Shown: piece by piece, positions 9,507 through 18,600 of the stretch | How positions within the stretch are numbered: the stretch's first letter is position 1 | Layout of the letters: every line of letters starts with the position of its first letter | Assembly: GCF_000737695.1 (NCBI RefSeq) | Contig: NZ_JPRM01000014.1 | Coordinates: 1 to 64,000 of the forward strand | Direction of reading: 5' to 3' | Length of the DNA stretch: 64,000 nucleotides | Source of the DNA: Flavobacterium hydatis | Lineage (GTDB): Bacteria; Bacteroidota; Bacteroidia; Flavobacteriales; Flavobacteriaceae | Notes under the pieces: model-generated | What the model saw: the letters and a program-made list of their open reading frames with translations, nothing else | Database searches by the model: none | Told to the model about the DNA's origin: nothing | Position numbers and translations under genes: made by a program

Positions 9507-12221
9507 ATGAAGACACAAATTACTTTTTTCTTTTTTATGATAACGACAATCAGTCTCTCACAAAGTTCTGAAAAATGGAAACAATACATAAAAAAAGAAA
9601 ACGAAAGGAAATTTGAGAAATACTATTTTACATCTTTAAAAAATGCACATCACAACAAATACAAGATTGTAAAAAAACTTGACAGTACTTTTTGTATTGT
9701 TGAAAATGAAAACTCAAAATCGAATCAATCATTAAAAAAAAATCTCCCAGTTAATAGTTTATGGAAACTACCTTCAAATTTTTCAAATCACAAAGGAGAC
9801 AAACAGTACATAATAGCTACTGATAGTATCGAAACCTTAATTACTGACTTGAAATCGATTAACATTTCTGATATCAAAATACTAAATAACCATCTCGTAG
9901 TCATAAAAAGTGACTCCAAAAAAATCATTGATGAAATTACAACTCTAAACAGTGTATCATCTATTTCACAGGAATCTCTACAACCAAAAGGAGAATCTAA
10001 AATAATAGACCAGAATTTCAGTATCAATTCTATAAATAAAGCCAATACTAATTTTCCCCTTTTAACAGGCGAAAACCAAATTGTAGGGATTAAAGATGAT
10101 TTTTTTGATGTTAATGATATTGATCTATTAAATAAAGCTATTTCTTCCCCAACGCAATCGGCTATTGTATCGAGCCATGCAACCGCTATGGCGACAATAG
10201 TTTCTGGATTAGGAAATAGCTCTGCATTAGGAAAAGGGGTTGCTAAAAAGGCTATGATACTATCATCCGACTTTTTAAACATCTATCCTGATGAAGTAGT
10301 AACTTTACAAGGAGCAACCACTCAAAATCATTCCTACGGTACAGTGATTGAGAATTTCTATGGTTCGCTCGCCAATGCTTATGATACGCAATTATCCTTA
10401 AATAATGATTTGACTCATTGTTTTTCCTCTGGTAATAGCGGACTTCGAGGTTATAAATCACTTACAGGTAATTTCAAACAATCAAAAAATAGTATTTTAT
10501 TTGGTTGTATTGACCAAAACGAAGTAATTATGCCTTTTTCTTCAAAAGGTCCAGCGTACGACGGCCGAATAAAACCAGAATTAGTAGCCTTTAGTACTCA
10601 AGGAACTTCAAATTCTACAGCATTAGCAACAGGAATTATTACCCTTATGAAACAACATTATAAAACTATAAACAATACCTCTTTGACTAATGCCCTGACA
10701 AAAGCAATTTTAATTAATAGTGCAAAAGACTTAGGTAACACAGGCCCAGATTTCACCTATGGCTATGGTAATATAAATGCTGATAAATGCTTAAAAACGA
10801 TTAGTGAAAATAGAATAATATCTAATAAATTGAAATCTGGTCAGACAAATTCACATACTATAACTCTTCCTGAAAATACTAAAAACTTAAAAATCACATT
10901 AGTTTGGAACGATTTACCCGCTTCAATCAACAGTAATATTAGTTTGGTAAATGATCTGGACCTCGAAGTTATTTCGGCTGACAACACTACTTTTTTACCC
11001 TGGATTCTTAATTCTAATACTCCTGAGTTACCAGCATTAAGAGGAAAAGATAAAATTAATAACATAGAACAAGTAACTATTGAAAATCCCACAGCTGGTC
11101 TTTATAATATCAATGTTATTGGCTCATACGTTTCAAATACATCCCAAGATTACAGCATTGTTTACGAATATGAATTGAAAAATCAATTTGAATGGAATTA
11201 TCCAGTTGCAAATGATAATTTCCCTTATGATGGTAAAACTATTTCTCCTTTCAAATGGAATTCATCATTTTCTGACACTCAAGGACAATTATCTATTAGT
11301 TACAATAATGGACAAACTTGGGAAGTTATCGCAAATGATATAAATGTGAATAGCGAACAATTTACTTATACTCCAGCTGAACAAAAATTTTCAAGAGCAA
11401 AATTAAAAATGACCATTAATGATGTCGATTATATCTCTGACACCTTTACTATTTCTTATGATTTAAACATCACTACAAGCCTAGTTTGTGATGGTGCTAC
11501 AGAAATTAATTGGGACAAACCCACCGATGTTACTTCATTTAATATTTATCAACTGATAGGAGATCATTTAGAGTTTAAAGAGCAAACAACAAACACTAAT
11601 TATATCTATACTGATGGAAAGATTCACACTGTTATTCCTGTATTTAACAATAGTGAAGGAATAAAAAGTGAGTCAACATTACAGTATGCTCAAAACTCAA
11701 ATTGCTATTTCGAGTTAGCACTAGCAGAAATTTATGATGAAGACAAAGTAAGGGTTGATGCCAGTCTTTTTAGCTTATATAATATCAAAAGAATTGAGTT
11801 AGTAAAAATAATTAATAATACCGAAGGTGTTATCAGTACAATAAATGATATCAATTCAAAAACATTCTCTTTTTTAGATTCTTCTCCCACAAAGGGCAGT
11901 AATAAATATAAAATAAATATAATTTTAGAAAACAACAATGTAGTAAGCTCCCTGATTCTGGATACTAATTATTTAGGCAATGATTTATTTTTTGTTCATC
12001 CCACACTATTACGCAAAAATGAAGAACTAAATATTGAAGCAAAGAAAGAGGAAAACGCAATTTTCTATTTATACAATATTAGCGGACAAAACACTATTAC
12101 TTCTACTCTACTTTCTAAAACCAATAACATAGATTTAAAAAATATCACCACAGGAATTTATATCTACAAAATAATTACAAGCTCAGGCGAAACTCAAACA
12201 GGGAAAATTGCAGTTTATTAG
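9507..12221 (+). CDS. Secreted S8 (subtilisin-like) serine protease with T9SS type A sorting domain
   Basis: 904-aa secreted protease. A signal peptide (about 1-19, ending SLS) is followed by a proregion of about 150 residues and an S8 domain. The triad seems present in divergent form: Asp in VGIKDDFFDV (about 195), His in SSHATAMA (about 223, in place of the usual HGTHVAG), oxyanion Asn in SSGNSG, and Ser in GTSNSTALATG (about 366). Fibronectin/P-domain-like beta regions follow, and the last 75 residues resemble a T9SS sorting domain with the pattern LYNISGQ...TGIYIYKIITSSGETQTGKIAVY. Exported by Sec and then type IX secretion. Substrate unknown. Confidence 0.85.
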   Translation: MKTQITFFFFMITTISLSQSSEKWKQYIKKENERKFEKYYFTSLKNAHHNKYKIVKKLDSTFCIVENENSKSNQSLKKNLPVNSLWKLPSNFSNHKGDKQYIIATDSIETLITDLKSINISDIKILNNHLVVIKSDSKKIIDEITTLNSVSSISQESLQPKGESKIIDQNFSINSINKANTNFPLLTGENQIVGIKDDFFDVNDIDLLNKAISSPTQSAIVSSHATAMATIVSGLGNSSALGKGVAKKAMILSSDFLNIYPDEVVTLQGATTQNHSYGTVIENFYGSLANAYDTQLSLNNDLTHCFSSGNSGLRGYKSLTGNFKQSKNSILFGCIDQNEVIMPFSSKGPAYDGRIKPELVAFSTQGTSNSTALATGIITLMKQHYKTINNTSLTNALTKAILINSAKDLGNTGPDFTYGYGNINADKCLKTISENRIISNKLKSGQTNSHTITLPENTKNLKITLVWNDLPASINSNISLVNDLDLEVISADNTTFLPWILNSNTPELPALRGKDKINNIEQVTIENPTAGLYNINVIGSYVSNTSQDYSIVYEYELKNQFEWNYPVANDNFPYDGKTISPFKWNSSFSDTQGQLSISYNNGQTWEVIANDINVNSEQFTYTPAEQKFSRAKLKMTINDVDYISDTFTISYDLNITTSLVCDGATEINWDKPTDVTSFNIYQLIGDHLEFKEQTTNTNYIYTDGKIHTVIPVFNNSEGIKSESTLQYAQNSNCYFELALAEIYDEDKVRVDASLFSLYNIKRIELVKIINNTEGVISTINDINSKTFSFLDSSPTKGSNKYKINIILENNNVVSSLILDTNYLGNDLFFVHPTLLRKNEELNIEAKKEENAIFYLYNISGQNTITSTLLSKTNNIDLKNITTGIYIYKIITSSGETQTGKIAVY

Positions 12222-12600
12222 TCTATAATTAGATATTTATTTTTTTGAATCATACAAAATTGAACTTATAACAAAATTCCAAAAACAAGTTTTTATAATT
12301 TGTAATCACCTTAAGAACATTAAGAGTCGAAAACTAAACAGGTAAAAGGAATACCTCTTTCCATAAAAGAACTAAGAGGGATTAAAAGGTGTTATTTCAC
12401 CTCAGAAAGACTCAATATAACCTCAATTGTATTTCTACTCGAATATTACAAAACATCACATTACATCGACGTATATTAACTCAAAAGAACTAACACCAAA
12501 GATGAATTAATGCAAATTACAGAACTATATCTGGAAACATAAAAAACAATAAGATACCCTCTTCTGTCATGAGCAATAATAAAGCTTTCAGTTTAACTCC
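12222..12600. other. Intergenic region, nothing recognised
   Basis: About 380 bp between the S8 protease and the terminator of the stable-RNA unit. I saw no ORF of note and no clear RNA gene. Confidence 0.5.
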
Positions 12601-12636
12601 AAAAAAAAACTCCAATTAGCTTTAGCCAATTGAAGT
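12601..12636 (-). terminator. Intrinsic terminator of the 5S-tRNA transcription unit
   Basis: On the minus strand a 12-bp stem (12609-12620 with 12625-12636, TTTA loop, two G-U pairs) is followed by a run of eight or more U. It directly follows tRNA-Leu, so it ends the 5S/tRNA transcript. Confidence 0.85.
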
Positions 12637-12642
12637 TTTTAG

Positions 12643-12728
12643 TACTCAGAGCGGGACTTGAACCCGCACGAACATTGCTGTTCACTGGATTTTAAGTCCA
12701 GCGTGTCTACCAATTTCACCATCCGAGC
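12643..12728 (-). tRNA. tRNA-Leu (UAA)
   Basis: 86-nt class II tRNA. Read on the minus strand it begins GCTCGGATGGTGAAATTGG, has anticodon stem-loop GGACTTAAAATCC (anticodon TAA), a long variable arm and a T-loop GGTTCAAGTCC. The acceptor stem pairs with G-U wobbles and no CCA is encoded. It is the last gene of the 5S-Phe-Leu unit. Confidence 0.95.
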
Positions 12729-12734
12729 ATTATG

Positions 12735-12807
12735 TGGTACCTCCAGGGATCGAACCAGGGACACATGGATTTTCAGTCCATTGCTCTACCATCTGAGCTA
12801 AGGTACC
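12735..12807 (-). tRNA. tRNA-Phe (GAA)
   Basis: 73-nt tRNA. The minus strand reads GGTACCTTAGCTCAGATGG with anticodon loop CTGAAAA (anticodon GAA), T-loop GGTTCGATCCC, and a perfect 7-bp acceptor stem GGTACCT/AGGTACC. No encoded CCA. It lies 6 nt from tRNA-Leu and about 75 nt downstream of 5S. Confidence 0.96.
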
Positions 12808-12880
12808 ATTGTTTATTTATAAATATATAAACAAATTAAGAAAAAAAACCTGCTTTGTTTAAAAAAACAGGTTCTAAAGA

Positions 12881-12988
12881 AAGGCGACGACATACTCTCC
12901 CACATAACTGCAGTACCATCTGCGCAGGCGGGCTTAACTACTCTGTTCGGGATGGGAAGAGGTGAGCCCCGCCGCAATAACCACCTTA
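12881..12988 (-). rRNA. rrf: 5S ribosomal RNA
   Basis: About 108 nt. The minus strand shows the conserved 5S core CCCATCCCGAACAGAGTAG, then AAGCCCGCCTGCGCAGATGGTACTGC and GTGGGAGAGTATGTCGTCGCC. It is upstream of tRNA-Phe and tRNA-Leu. A 23S gene would normally lie immediately upstream; here the next 15 bp lead straight into a truncated RiPP maturase gene, so the ribosomal operon is incomplete in this window. Confidence 0.95.
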
Positions 12989-13003
12989 AGGTCGTTAGTT
13001 GCT

Positions 13004-13549
13004 TTAGGCAACTTCTTTTAAAATATTTGTAAAAATATATTCTGTTTCGTTACTATTATTAATTCTTGATTGAGACAAAGGTTTTATAATTACATTTTTA
13101 AAGTTATTGTGATAAAACGTTTTTAAATCTTCTTTAGAATTAGTAACCAAAGTATTTGGTGTCTTGAACCCCAATTCTTTAGCTAGTTTTAATTGATATA
13201 ATTTATTTTCAGCCTGATAAATACTAAAAGGATTACTCAACCATTTTGCATCAATTGTAGATAATAAATTTTTTAATAAAGCGTCATATTCTGTTAACAA
13301 GTAAGTTCTTTCAGTCAAATTTTGATTTTCTATATTTGGCAACTTTGTTCTCCTAAACCATACTGAACAAAAATTAGTTTCACCATCAAACTCTAATTTG
13401 AAGTTGTTGTCGATTTTGTAATTTTTATTGACAATGTCTTCACAGTTGAATCTTTTGTACTTTATGTTCCTTTGATTCAGTTTATTAATTACAAAATCAC
13501 TGGTGTAATCCTCTTTGTGAGTTATGATTAGGATTGTCTTATCAGTCAT
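13004..13549 (-). pseudogene. Truncated ATP-grasp ribosomal peptide maturase (graspetide synthetase), N-terminal half
   Basis: 181-residue ORF matching the N-terminal half of ATP-grasp RiPP maturases of the MvdC/MvdD/GwsG type. These are usually a little over 300 aa and make omega-ester or amide crosslinks between Ser/Thr/Lys and Asp/Glu side chains. Visible features are the start ILIITHKEDYTSDFVINKL, the RFNCEDI segment, the family-like SVWFRRTKLPNIEN and the ATP-binding Lys in NVIIKPLSQS (about 155). The C-terminal ATP/Mg binding half is missing: the frame stops inside a small hairpin (12997-13013) only 15 bp from the 5S gene. The start overlaps the upstream precursor stop by 8 nt (translational coupling). 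It is probably inactive, or the join is an assembly error. Confidence 0.7.
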
Positions 13550-13880
13550 TGTCTGTTGATTCTTGAGAAATAAATGTGAAAGTGTTCGTTCCTATCATTG
13601 ATTTAAAAGCATTAAAACTTGAATCATTATCGCTACCTTCAATTTGATATGATGTGTGCGTCAAAGTGCCCATCATTAACCCCATGTTTTCACTATCACA
13701 ATCCGAAGATTCATTGTAAGTACGTGTATGGGTTTCGGTTGACATATTCAGCAAATCAATAGCTGGAAGTCCTGTTTTGGTGTAAATCGTAAGGTTCAAT
13801 TCTGAACTGTACGCGATTTGGGAAAGGTCAAAATTTTCATTTTTAAATTTTTCCGTATATTGCAAAATTAATGGATTCAT
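13542..13880 (-). CDS. Graspetide-type precursor peptide, copy 2
   Basis: 112-aa putative RiPP precursor starting MNPLILQYTEKF. An upstream in-frame ATG at 13913 would add MTDKTISKNPV, but those codons are a duplicated piece of the maturase start, so the MNP start shared with copy 1 is preferred. The C-terminal half holds three similar segments with Thr/Ser followed by an acidic cluster: TETHTRTYNESSDCDSEN, TLTHTSYQIEGSDNDSS and TNTFTFISQESTDND. This is the donor/acceptor pattern expected for ATP-grasp side-chain ester formation. Its stop overlaps the maturase start. About 65% identical to copy 1 by eye. Confidence 0.65.
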   Translation of the reverse strand: MNPLILQYTEKFKNENFDLSQIAYSSELNLTIYTKTGLPAIDLLNMSTETHTRTYNESSDCDSENMGLMMGTLTHTSYQIEGSDNDSSFNAFKSMIGTNTFTFISQESTDND

Positions 13881-13902
13881 AACTGGATTTTTACTGATAG
13901 TT

Positions 13903-14244
13903 TTATCGGTCATTGTCTGTTGCTTCTTGGGATACTAATGTTACAGAAGATGTGCTCATCATTGATTTAATGGCATTGAAGCTTGCGTCATCATCACTTC
14001 CTTCAAGTTGATATGAGGTGTGTGTTAAAGTTCCCATCATTAATCCTATATTTTCGCTATCAGAATCCGATACTTCTGTGTATGTTTTTGTACCCGTTTG
14101 GGTTGACATATTTAGATATTCTATTGCAGGAAGCCCCGATTTTTTATCAATCGTTAAGTTCAATGTTGAACTATATTCTGTTTTTGAGAAATCAAAATTT
14201 TCAGTATTTGATTTCTCAGCATATTGCAAAATTAATGGATTCAT
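13903..14244 (-). CDS. Graspetide-type precursor peptide, copy 1
   Basis: 113-aa putative precursor starting MNPLILQYAEK. An upstream ATG at 14304 adds 20 residues (MLTQPILKEVFLLESINNSI); that longer form cannot be excluded, but homology with copy 2 begins exactly at the MNP start. The conserved leader is followed by LNLTI and GLPAIEYLNMST, then three Thr/Ser plus Glu/Asp modules: TQTGTKTYTEVSDSDSEN, TLTHTSYQLEGSDDDAS and SSVTLVSQEATDNDR. The conserved central motif LTHTSYQ-EGSD-D is nearly identical in the two copies. Likely substrate of the truncated ATP-grasp enzyme downstream. Confidence 0.65.
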   Translation of the reverse strand: MNPLILQYAEKSNTENFDFSKTEYSSTLNLTIDKKSGLPAIEYLNMSTQTGTKTYTEVSDSDSENIGLMMGTLTHTSYQLEGSDDDASFNAIKSMMSTSSVTLVSQEATDNDR

Positions 14245-14304
14245 AATACTATTATTAATGCTTTCAAGCAAAAAAACTTCTTTTAAAATCGGTTGTGTTA
14301 ACAT

Positions 14305-14410
14305 CTAAGCGTATTTCTTGCTTTGTGTGATTTCATCTAATGATTCAATACTCTCTTTTATATCTAAATTTTGCTGAATCGTTTCTTGTCATACTTAACT
14401 TAGCAATCAT
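14305..14410 (-). pseudogene. Possible frameshifted small ORF at the head of the graspetide locus
   Basis: A TATGTTTG -7-like element at 14442-14449 is followed about 30 nt later by an ATG (14410) opening MIAKLSMTRND. This frame soon stops, but a one-base shift continues as QETIQQNLDIKESIESLDEI and then TQSKKYA, ending in TAG directly before the ATG at 14304. It may be a short broken gene of about 35 codons. Could be chance. Confidence 0.3.
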
Positions 14411-14627
14411 TTTTTGCAAATGAAATAAAAGAGATATTGTACAAACATACGAAAAAGCAATTGAAAGAAAAATGAGTAAAACCGTAACTTATACCGTTTT
14501 TCTTAGTTTTGGCTTTCCTTTTAAAATTAAATAAAATAAGTAAGTTATATGTTGACATGGTTTCAATCTTGAGTTTTTAAAATGTTAGAAAATTTTGCAA
14601 TCACTAGTACATTAGTTATGAAGGCGC

Positions 14628-15092
14628 TTATAAGACGCCTTCATCAGCAAATGAATAATAGGATTCGGTAGTTATAATTAATGAATCTAGTAATGTGATT
14701 TCAAGAAGTTTTCCAGCTTCTTTTACTTTTTGAGTTATTTGTTTATCGGCTTCGGAGGCTGTGAGGTTTCCTGAAGGATGATTGTGAATCATTATCAGAG
14801 ATGTAGCATTTGCCTTAAGGGCCGCTGAGAATATTAATCTTGGATCTACAATAGTTCCTGTAATACCTCCAGATGAGATTTCGTAAATTCCAAGTGTTTT
14901 GTGAACTTGATTCATAAACAATACTTTGAACTGTTCGAACAATTCTATTTTATTATAATCCCAAGCTGAAAGAGCCAGTTTGTATGCATCTTTGGAAGAT
15001 TTGATTTGCGGTCTTTCAGAGTTTTTTACTTTTGTTTTGTAGATCAGTTCAATTTCAGATACAGTCTGCCAGTTTTGATTTAAAGTTTCCAT
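14628..15092 (-). CDS. RadC-like JAB domain protein
   Basis: 154-aa protein of the short RadC/JAB family common on Bacteroidota mobile elements. The metalloprotease-like JAMM signature is intact: Glu in YEISSGG (71), His-x-His-Pro in HNHPSGN (H103, H105) and Asp in SEAD (116). It lacks the N-terminal HhH region of full-length RadC. Its exact role is unknown; the family was first named as DNA repair but has also been linked to mobile-element functions. It marks the left end of the accessory island here. A GAAGGCG/CGCCTTC hairpin spans the stop codon (14620-14642). Confidence 0.88.
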   Translation of the reverse strand: METLNQNWQTVSEIELIYKTKVKNSERPQIKSSKDAYKLALSAWDYNKIELFEQFKVLFMNQVHKTLGIYEISSGGITGTIVDPRLIFSAALKANATSLIMIHNHPSGNLTASEADKQITQKVKEAGKLLEITLLDSLIITTESYYSFADEGVL

Positions 15093-15129
15093 AATTTCTA
15101 TATTTTAAATTAATTATGGAACATCCGCT

Positions 15130-15228
15130 GGGAATCGGCTAGCAAGCGCAAATAGCAACGCAATAAAGCAGGATTTTTTTTCCTGCATTTATGGGGGAAT
15201 TTTTTGCAAGCGTCCGCAAGCGATTCCC
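15130..15228. repeat. Palindromic element with GGGAATCG/CGATTCCC ends
   Basis: A 99-bp element just upstream of the RadC-like gene. It is bounded by inverted GGGAATCG (15130-15137) and CGATTCCC (15221-15228), has internal GCAAGCG direct copies near both ends and a central GCAGGA-T8-TCCTGC hairpin. Its base composition is less AT-rich than its surroundings. Role unknown; it could be a regulatory RNA, a REP-like element or a mobile-element end. Confidence 0.6.
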
Positions 15229-15662
15229 TAACTTTGTGACGAAATTAAATAAGATATTAAAAGAATAAAGAACCGTTTGATAAATGCGTTTCAAAAAACA
15301 CTAGTGAAAAACTTTTTAAATTAATTAAGGTTTGTCCCTTCTGCAGTCACTAAAAACAGAAAAGCTTACAAAGTATTACTCTGGCTTGTTTTGTTTTTGA
15401 ATGTGCCAATAAAGGATAAATTACACAGCATTTTATTGAGGGTTTGAAGAGATTGGCTTACTACAAGTAGGAGATGTCTTTAGATGTCTTCAGTATTTTG
15501 ATTTCGATGTTCCACTGAGGATTGAAGGAAAAATTTATTTGATTTCGCAAATAATTTTCAATAAGATATTATCGGATAATTTATTTAAAGTAAAAACAGA
15601 CAGCATTAACTTTTTGTGGTAAAAAATAGCATCTCAGTTTAGTTTACTGATTTATAACAAAA
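15229..15662. other. Spacer with a start-less open stretch
   Basis: About 430 bp between the palindromic element and the stop of the 1090-aa gene. On the plus strand an open stretch 15440-15622 (GFEEIGLLQVGDVFRCLQYF and on, ending FLW) has no ATG, GTG or plausible upstream start, so it may be a gene remnant. Nothing else was recognised. Confidence 0.35.
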
Positions 15663-18600
15663 TTATAATTTTTTTAATGGGTTTTCTTTGGCATCATCAT
15701 CCGTGGCAAACCCAAAACGTTTAGAGAGATAGCTACGAACAGCACTGAAGTTTGGATGTTTCATACCATTTTCTAGCCCGAAAGAATTAAGGACGTCAAC
15801 AGACATTTTATCCATGTAAAATGAAAATTCAGGTGACTTGAGCCATTCCAGTGGTATTGGAATGTAATTTTGTTCTTCGGGCTGGCTTCTCATTTCTGTC
15901 GATAGTTTTGCTATCAAAGCCGCAGTCTCTTGCTGAGTAGTAGGCGGATTTCTCTCTAGTAAAATATTGACTTTTGTTGAAATAACAAAGTTCCTGAGAG
16001 CCGAAAGGATCTGCCAGTCAAGAAAACCTGTCGTACGTAATGAATCAACAAGTATCTTAAAGTCGGGATCTCGTTTCCAGATTTCAAGGCTGACCGATAA
16101 ACTTTTATAATTACGTTTATATCTCCCGACAATTTTTTCTAATGACGTAACCTGATCATATTTTGCGCTGACTCCTTTAAAAGCTATATCTAGTCTGGAT
16201 CCTTCGGAAGTAAAATCATTAAAGCTGACAGGGTTGAATGCTGAACGGTGGGATTCATTAAACTGTTCCTCAGTTAAAAGATTGAGATATACTTTTTGGT
16301 AGGTATTTATAATTAATCCCTTATGTCCTAAATTTTGTTTTGAGTAAAGTTCATCAAAAGCTTCGTAGAATTCTTTACTCGGAAGCAGACTTAAATTACT
16401 TAAGAGAGTTCTAATACAAGTTGTTAAAAAAGCATAGTGATATTGAATCTTTAGCTGGTCTGTTACCTCTAACGCAGGAATAGCTAAATCCCAGACTGCC
16501 TCATCATGAGATACGCGCTGTTTTAAATTTTGTGTGTATTCATCGGCTTGACTTAAATGAATTGTTGCTTGCATTTCCAGAAGATGCAGATCGACATTCA
16601 TTAGGCCAATTTCACAGAGTATAATTTGAAAAAGGGCAGTAAATTCTTCTGCAATTGAATTCATCTTTACCTCATTTGAGAATACAATATTCCATTTTAT
16701 TCCATGGGTGTCAAATTCTATTTTCCTTGACTGTCCGATATCGCTGAAAGGAATCATGGTAAGTTTTCTTTTCAGTAATTCTTTTAACTTGTTTTCATCT
16801 CTAAATTTTACTTCAGTATGCTGACCAATTTCCTGTAGAAATTCAGTATAGATCCAACCGAGTTTTTGCTTCTGATGTTGAATAAATTCCTGTAATTCTG
16901 GATGAATTATAGTCGCGGTACTTAGAATAAAACCAAGTTCCACTAAAACATTTGCTAAAACATGATCCCTTTCCAAATCAAGATCATCAGCATTAAATTC
17001 AATTCTTGCGTGGATGTAATTTTGAAAATCATCTAATGCACTGACCCAGCTGCCCTGCTGGTAGTCGGCGTGAAAAACTGAAGCATAGCTGTCACCAATA
17101 AGCTTCAATATAGTATGATCGCCAAAATGGACAGACCCCCAGACAGCAGTCAAACCATAGTATTTAGAGGCAAAATTCATTCCCAAAGCCCAATATACTT
17201 TTGCAATGTTGTTAAGTACCATTATTAACTGGGGGCGGGCATCATCATTATTGCAGTAATCTTTAGCTTTATGCAGGCAGCCTAGTGCTTTAAGATAGTT
17301 TGCAACTGAAGGTCTGCTAAGATAACTGGAGCTTCTTTGAACCAGCGTTTTTGCCGTCTCAAGGTTTTGTCCTGTTTTCATTGCCAAAACTTCGATGCTA
17401 TCCAAATAATCTTCTAATACTTGTATGGCGGCAATCTCTGCTTCGAGTCTTATAAGCAGATCTAATATGGTAGAGGTTTGATTATTAAGAGTCGTTATAC
17501 TGTAGGAGCTGGCCTGCGGGAGAATTTCAGGGATTTTACTGTAGAATTCTACTGACAGAATCGTCTTATCCAGCATAGAGATAGACGGATCGTTATGAAA
17601 ATGAAAGTTTCCCATTAGCTGTAAAGCCAGGCAAAGTTCATCGACATTGTTATGATTTGATATTTTATTATCAATAATTTTATGTATTGAATTTCGCCAA
17701 TTTTCTATCTCTTGAAACGTAATAAGTTCTGGAAAACTCTGAGAATACTTAGCCGCTATTTCTAGCAGTATTATATCATCTTCTACGTCAGAAAAGGAAT
17801 TTCTATCGTCAAGATTTTCAAAATAATATCTGATTAAGTGCTCTGTACCTTCAATTGTATTTTTTATTGTGAAGGTTTTTGAATCCGGAGATAAAAGAAT
17901 AAAAATATACTCGTAGATTGCTTTTCGACGGCAGGATGTTAATGTTTCCTCCAGTTCCATGTACTGTTTTAAAAGGCTACACCAAAGTTCGTCATGATCG
18001 GTTTCGATGAGCTCCCATCTGCAGTGCCTTGTCGCAGCAATGATTTCATAAAATTCTCCGACTCTGAAATCATTAATCGTTCCTTCTTCTTTCCATTTTT
18101 CGTAAAGGGCGGCATACCATCTGTCTTTTTCTGATCCCATATTAAGAAGTAGGATATCAAGCGACAGATTTGTGAGAATTTTTTTCTGTGTATCTTTTTC
18201 CGCAGTCCGAGCAGCTATTTCAGATAAAAGAACTGATATATAAGTAGTGGACTGATCTGGATTTAAAGAAAAAGGAAGCTGTATTACTAATTCCTCTAGT
18301 TCCTTAACAAGTTGCGGGATGGCATTTTCTTGAGGTACTGCATCAAATTTCCATCTGATAGATCTTACGAAGTCATTCCAGACATCATTAGGTAGTCGGT
18401 CATATATTTCCTTGGCTTCTTTCATTGCTTTATCAATTTCTGGAGAAAGCTTTGCGCTCATAACACTGGTTATATATTCATCAATTATAGATTTTACTTT
18501 TATCCTGCATCTTTCGAGCATTTGTGGTGAGAGTTCATCCTGATTCTGCCACCACTCCTTCAAAAGTTTTGGATCCTCGGTTTTATACTGTCGTGCTGGC

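Noticed and set aside
12881..12988. Complete rRNA operon
   Set aside because: Only the 5S gene and two tRNAs are present; neither 23S nor 16S sequence was seen upstream.
13983..14308. Two plus-strand ORFs opposite precursor copy 1
   Set aside because: They mirror the precursor coding frame and have no start context or homology; the minus-strand precursor is supported by its paralogue.
14620..14642. Terminator at the end of the RadC-like gene
   Set aside because: The hairpin GAAGGCG/CGCCTTC is real but partly coding and has no U-run on the gene's strand, so it is only mentioned with the gene.
15440..15622. Open stretch of about 60 codons that looks somewhat protein-like
   Set aside because: No start codon and an in-frame stop directly before it; kept only as a possible remnant in the spacer note.
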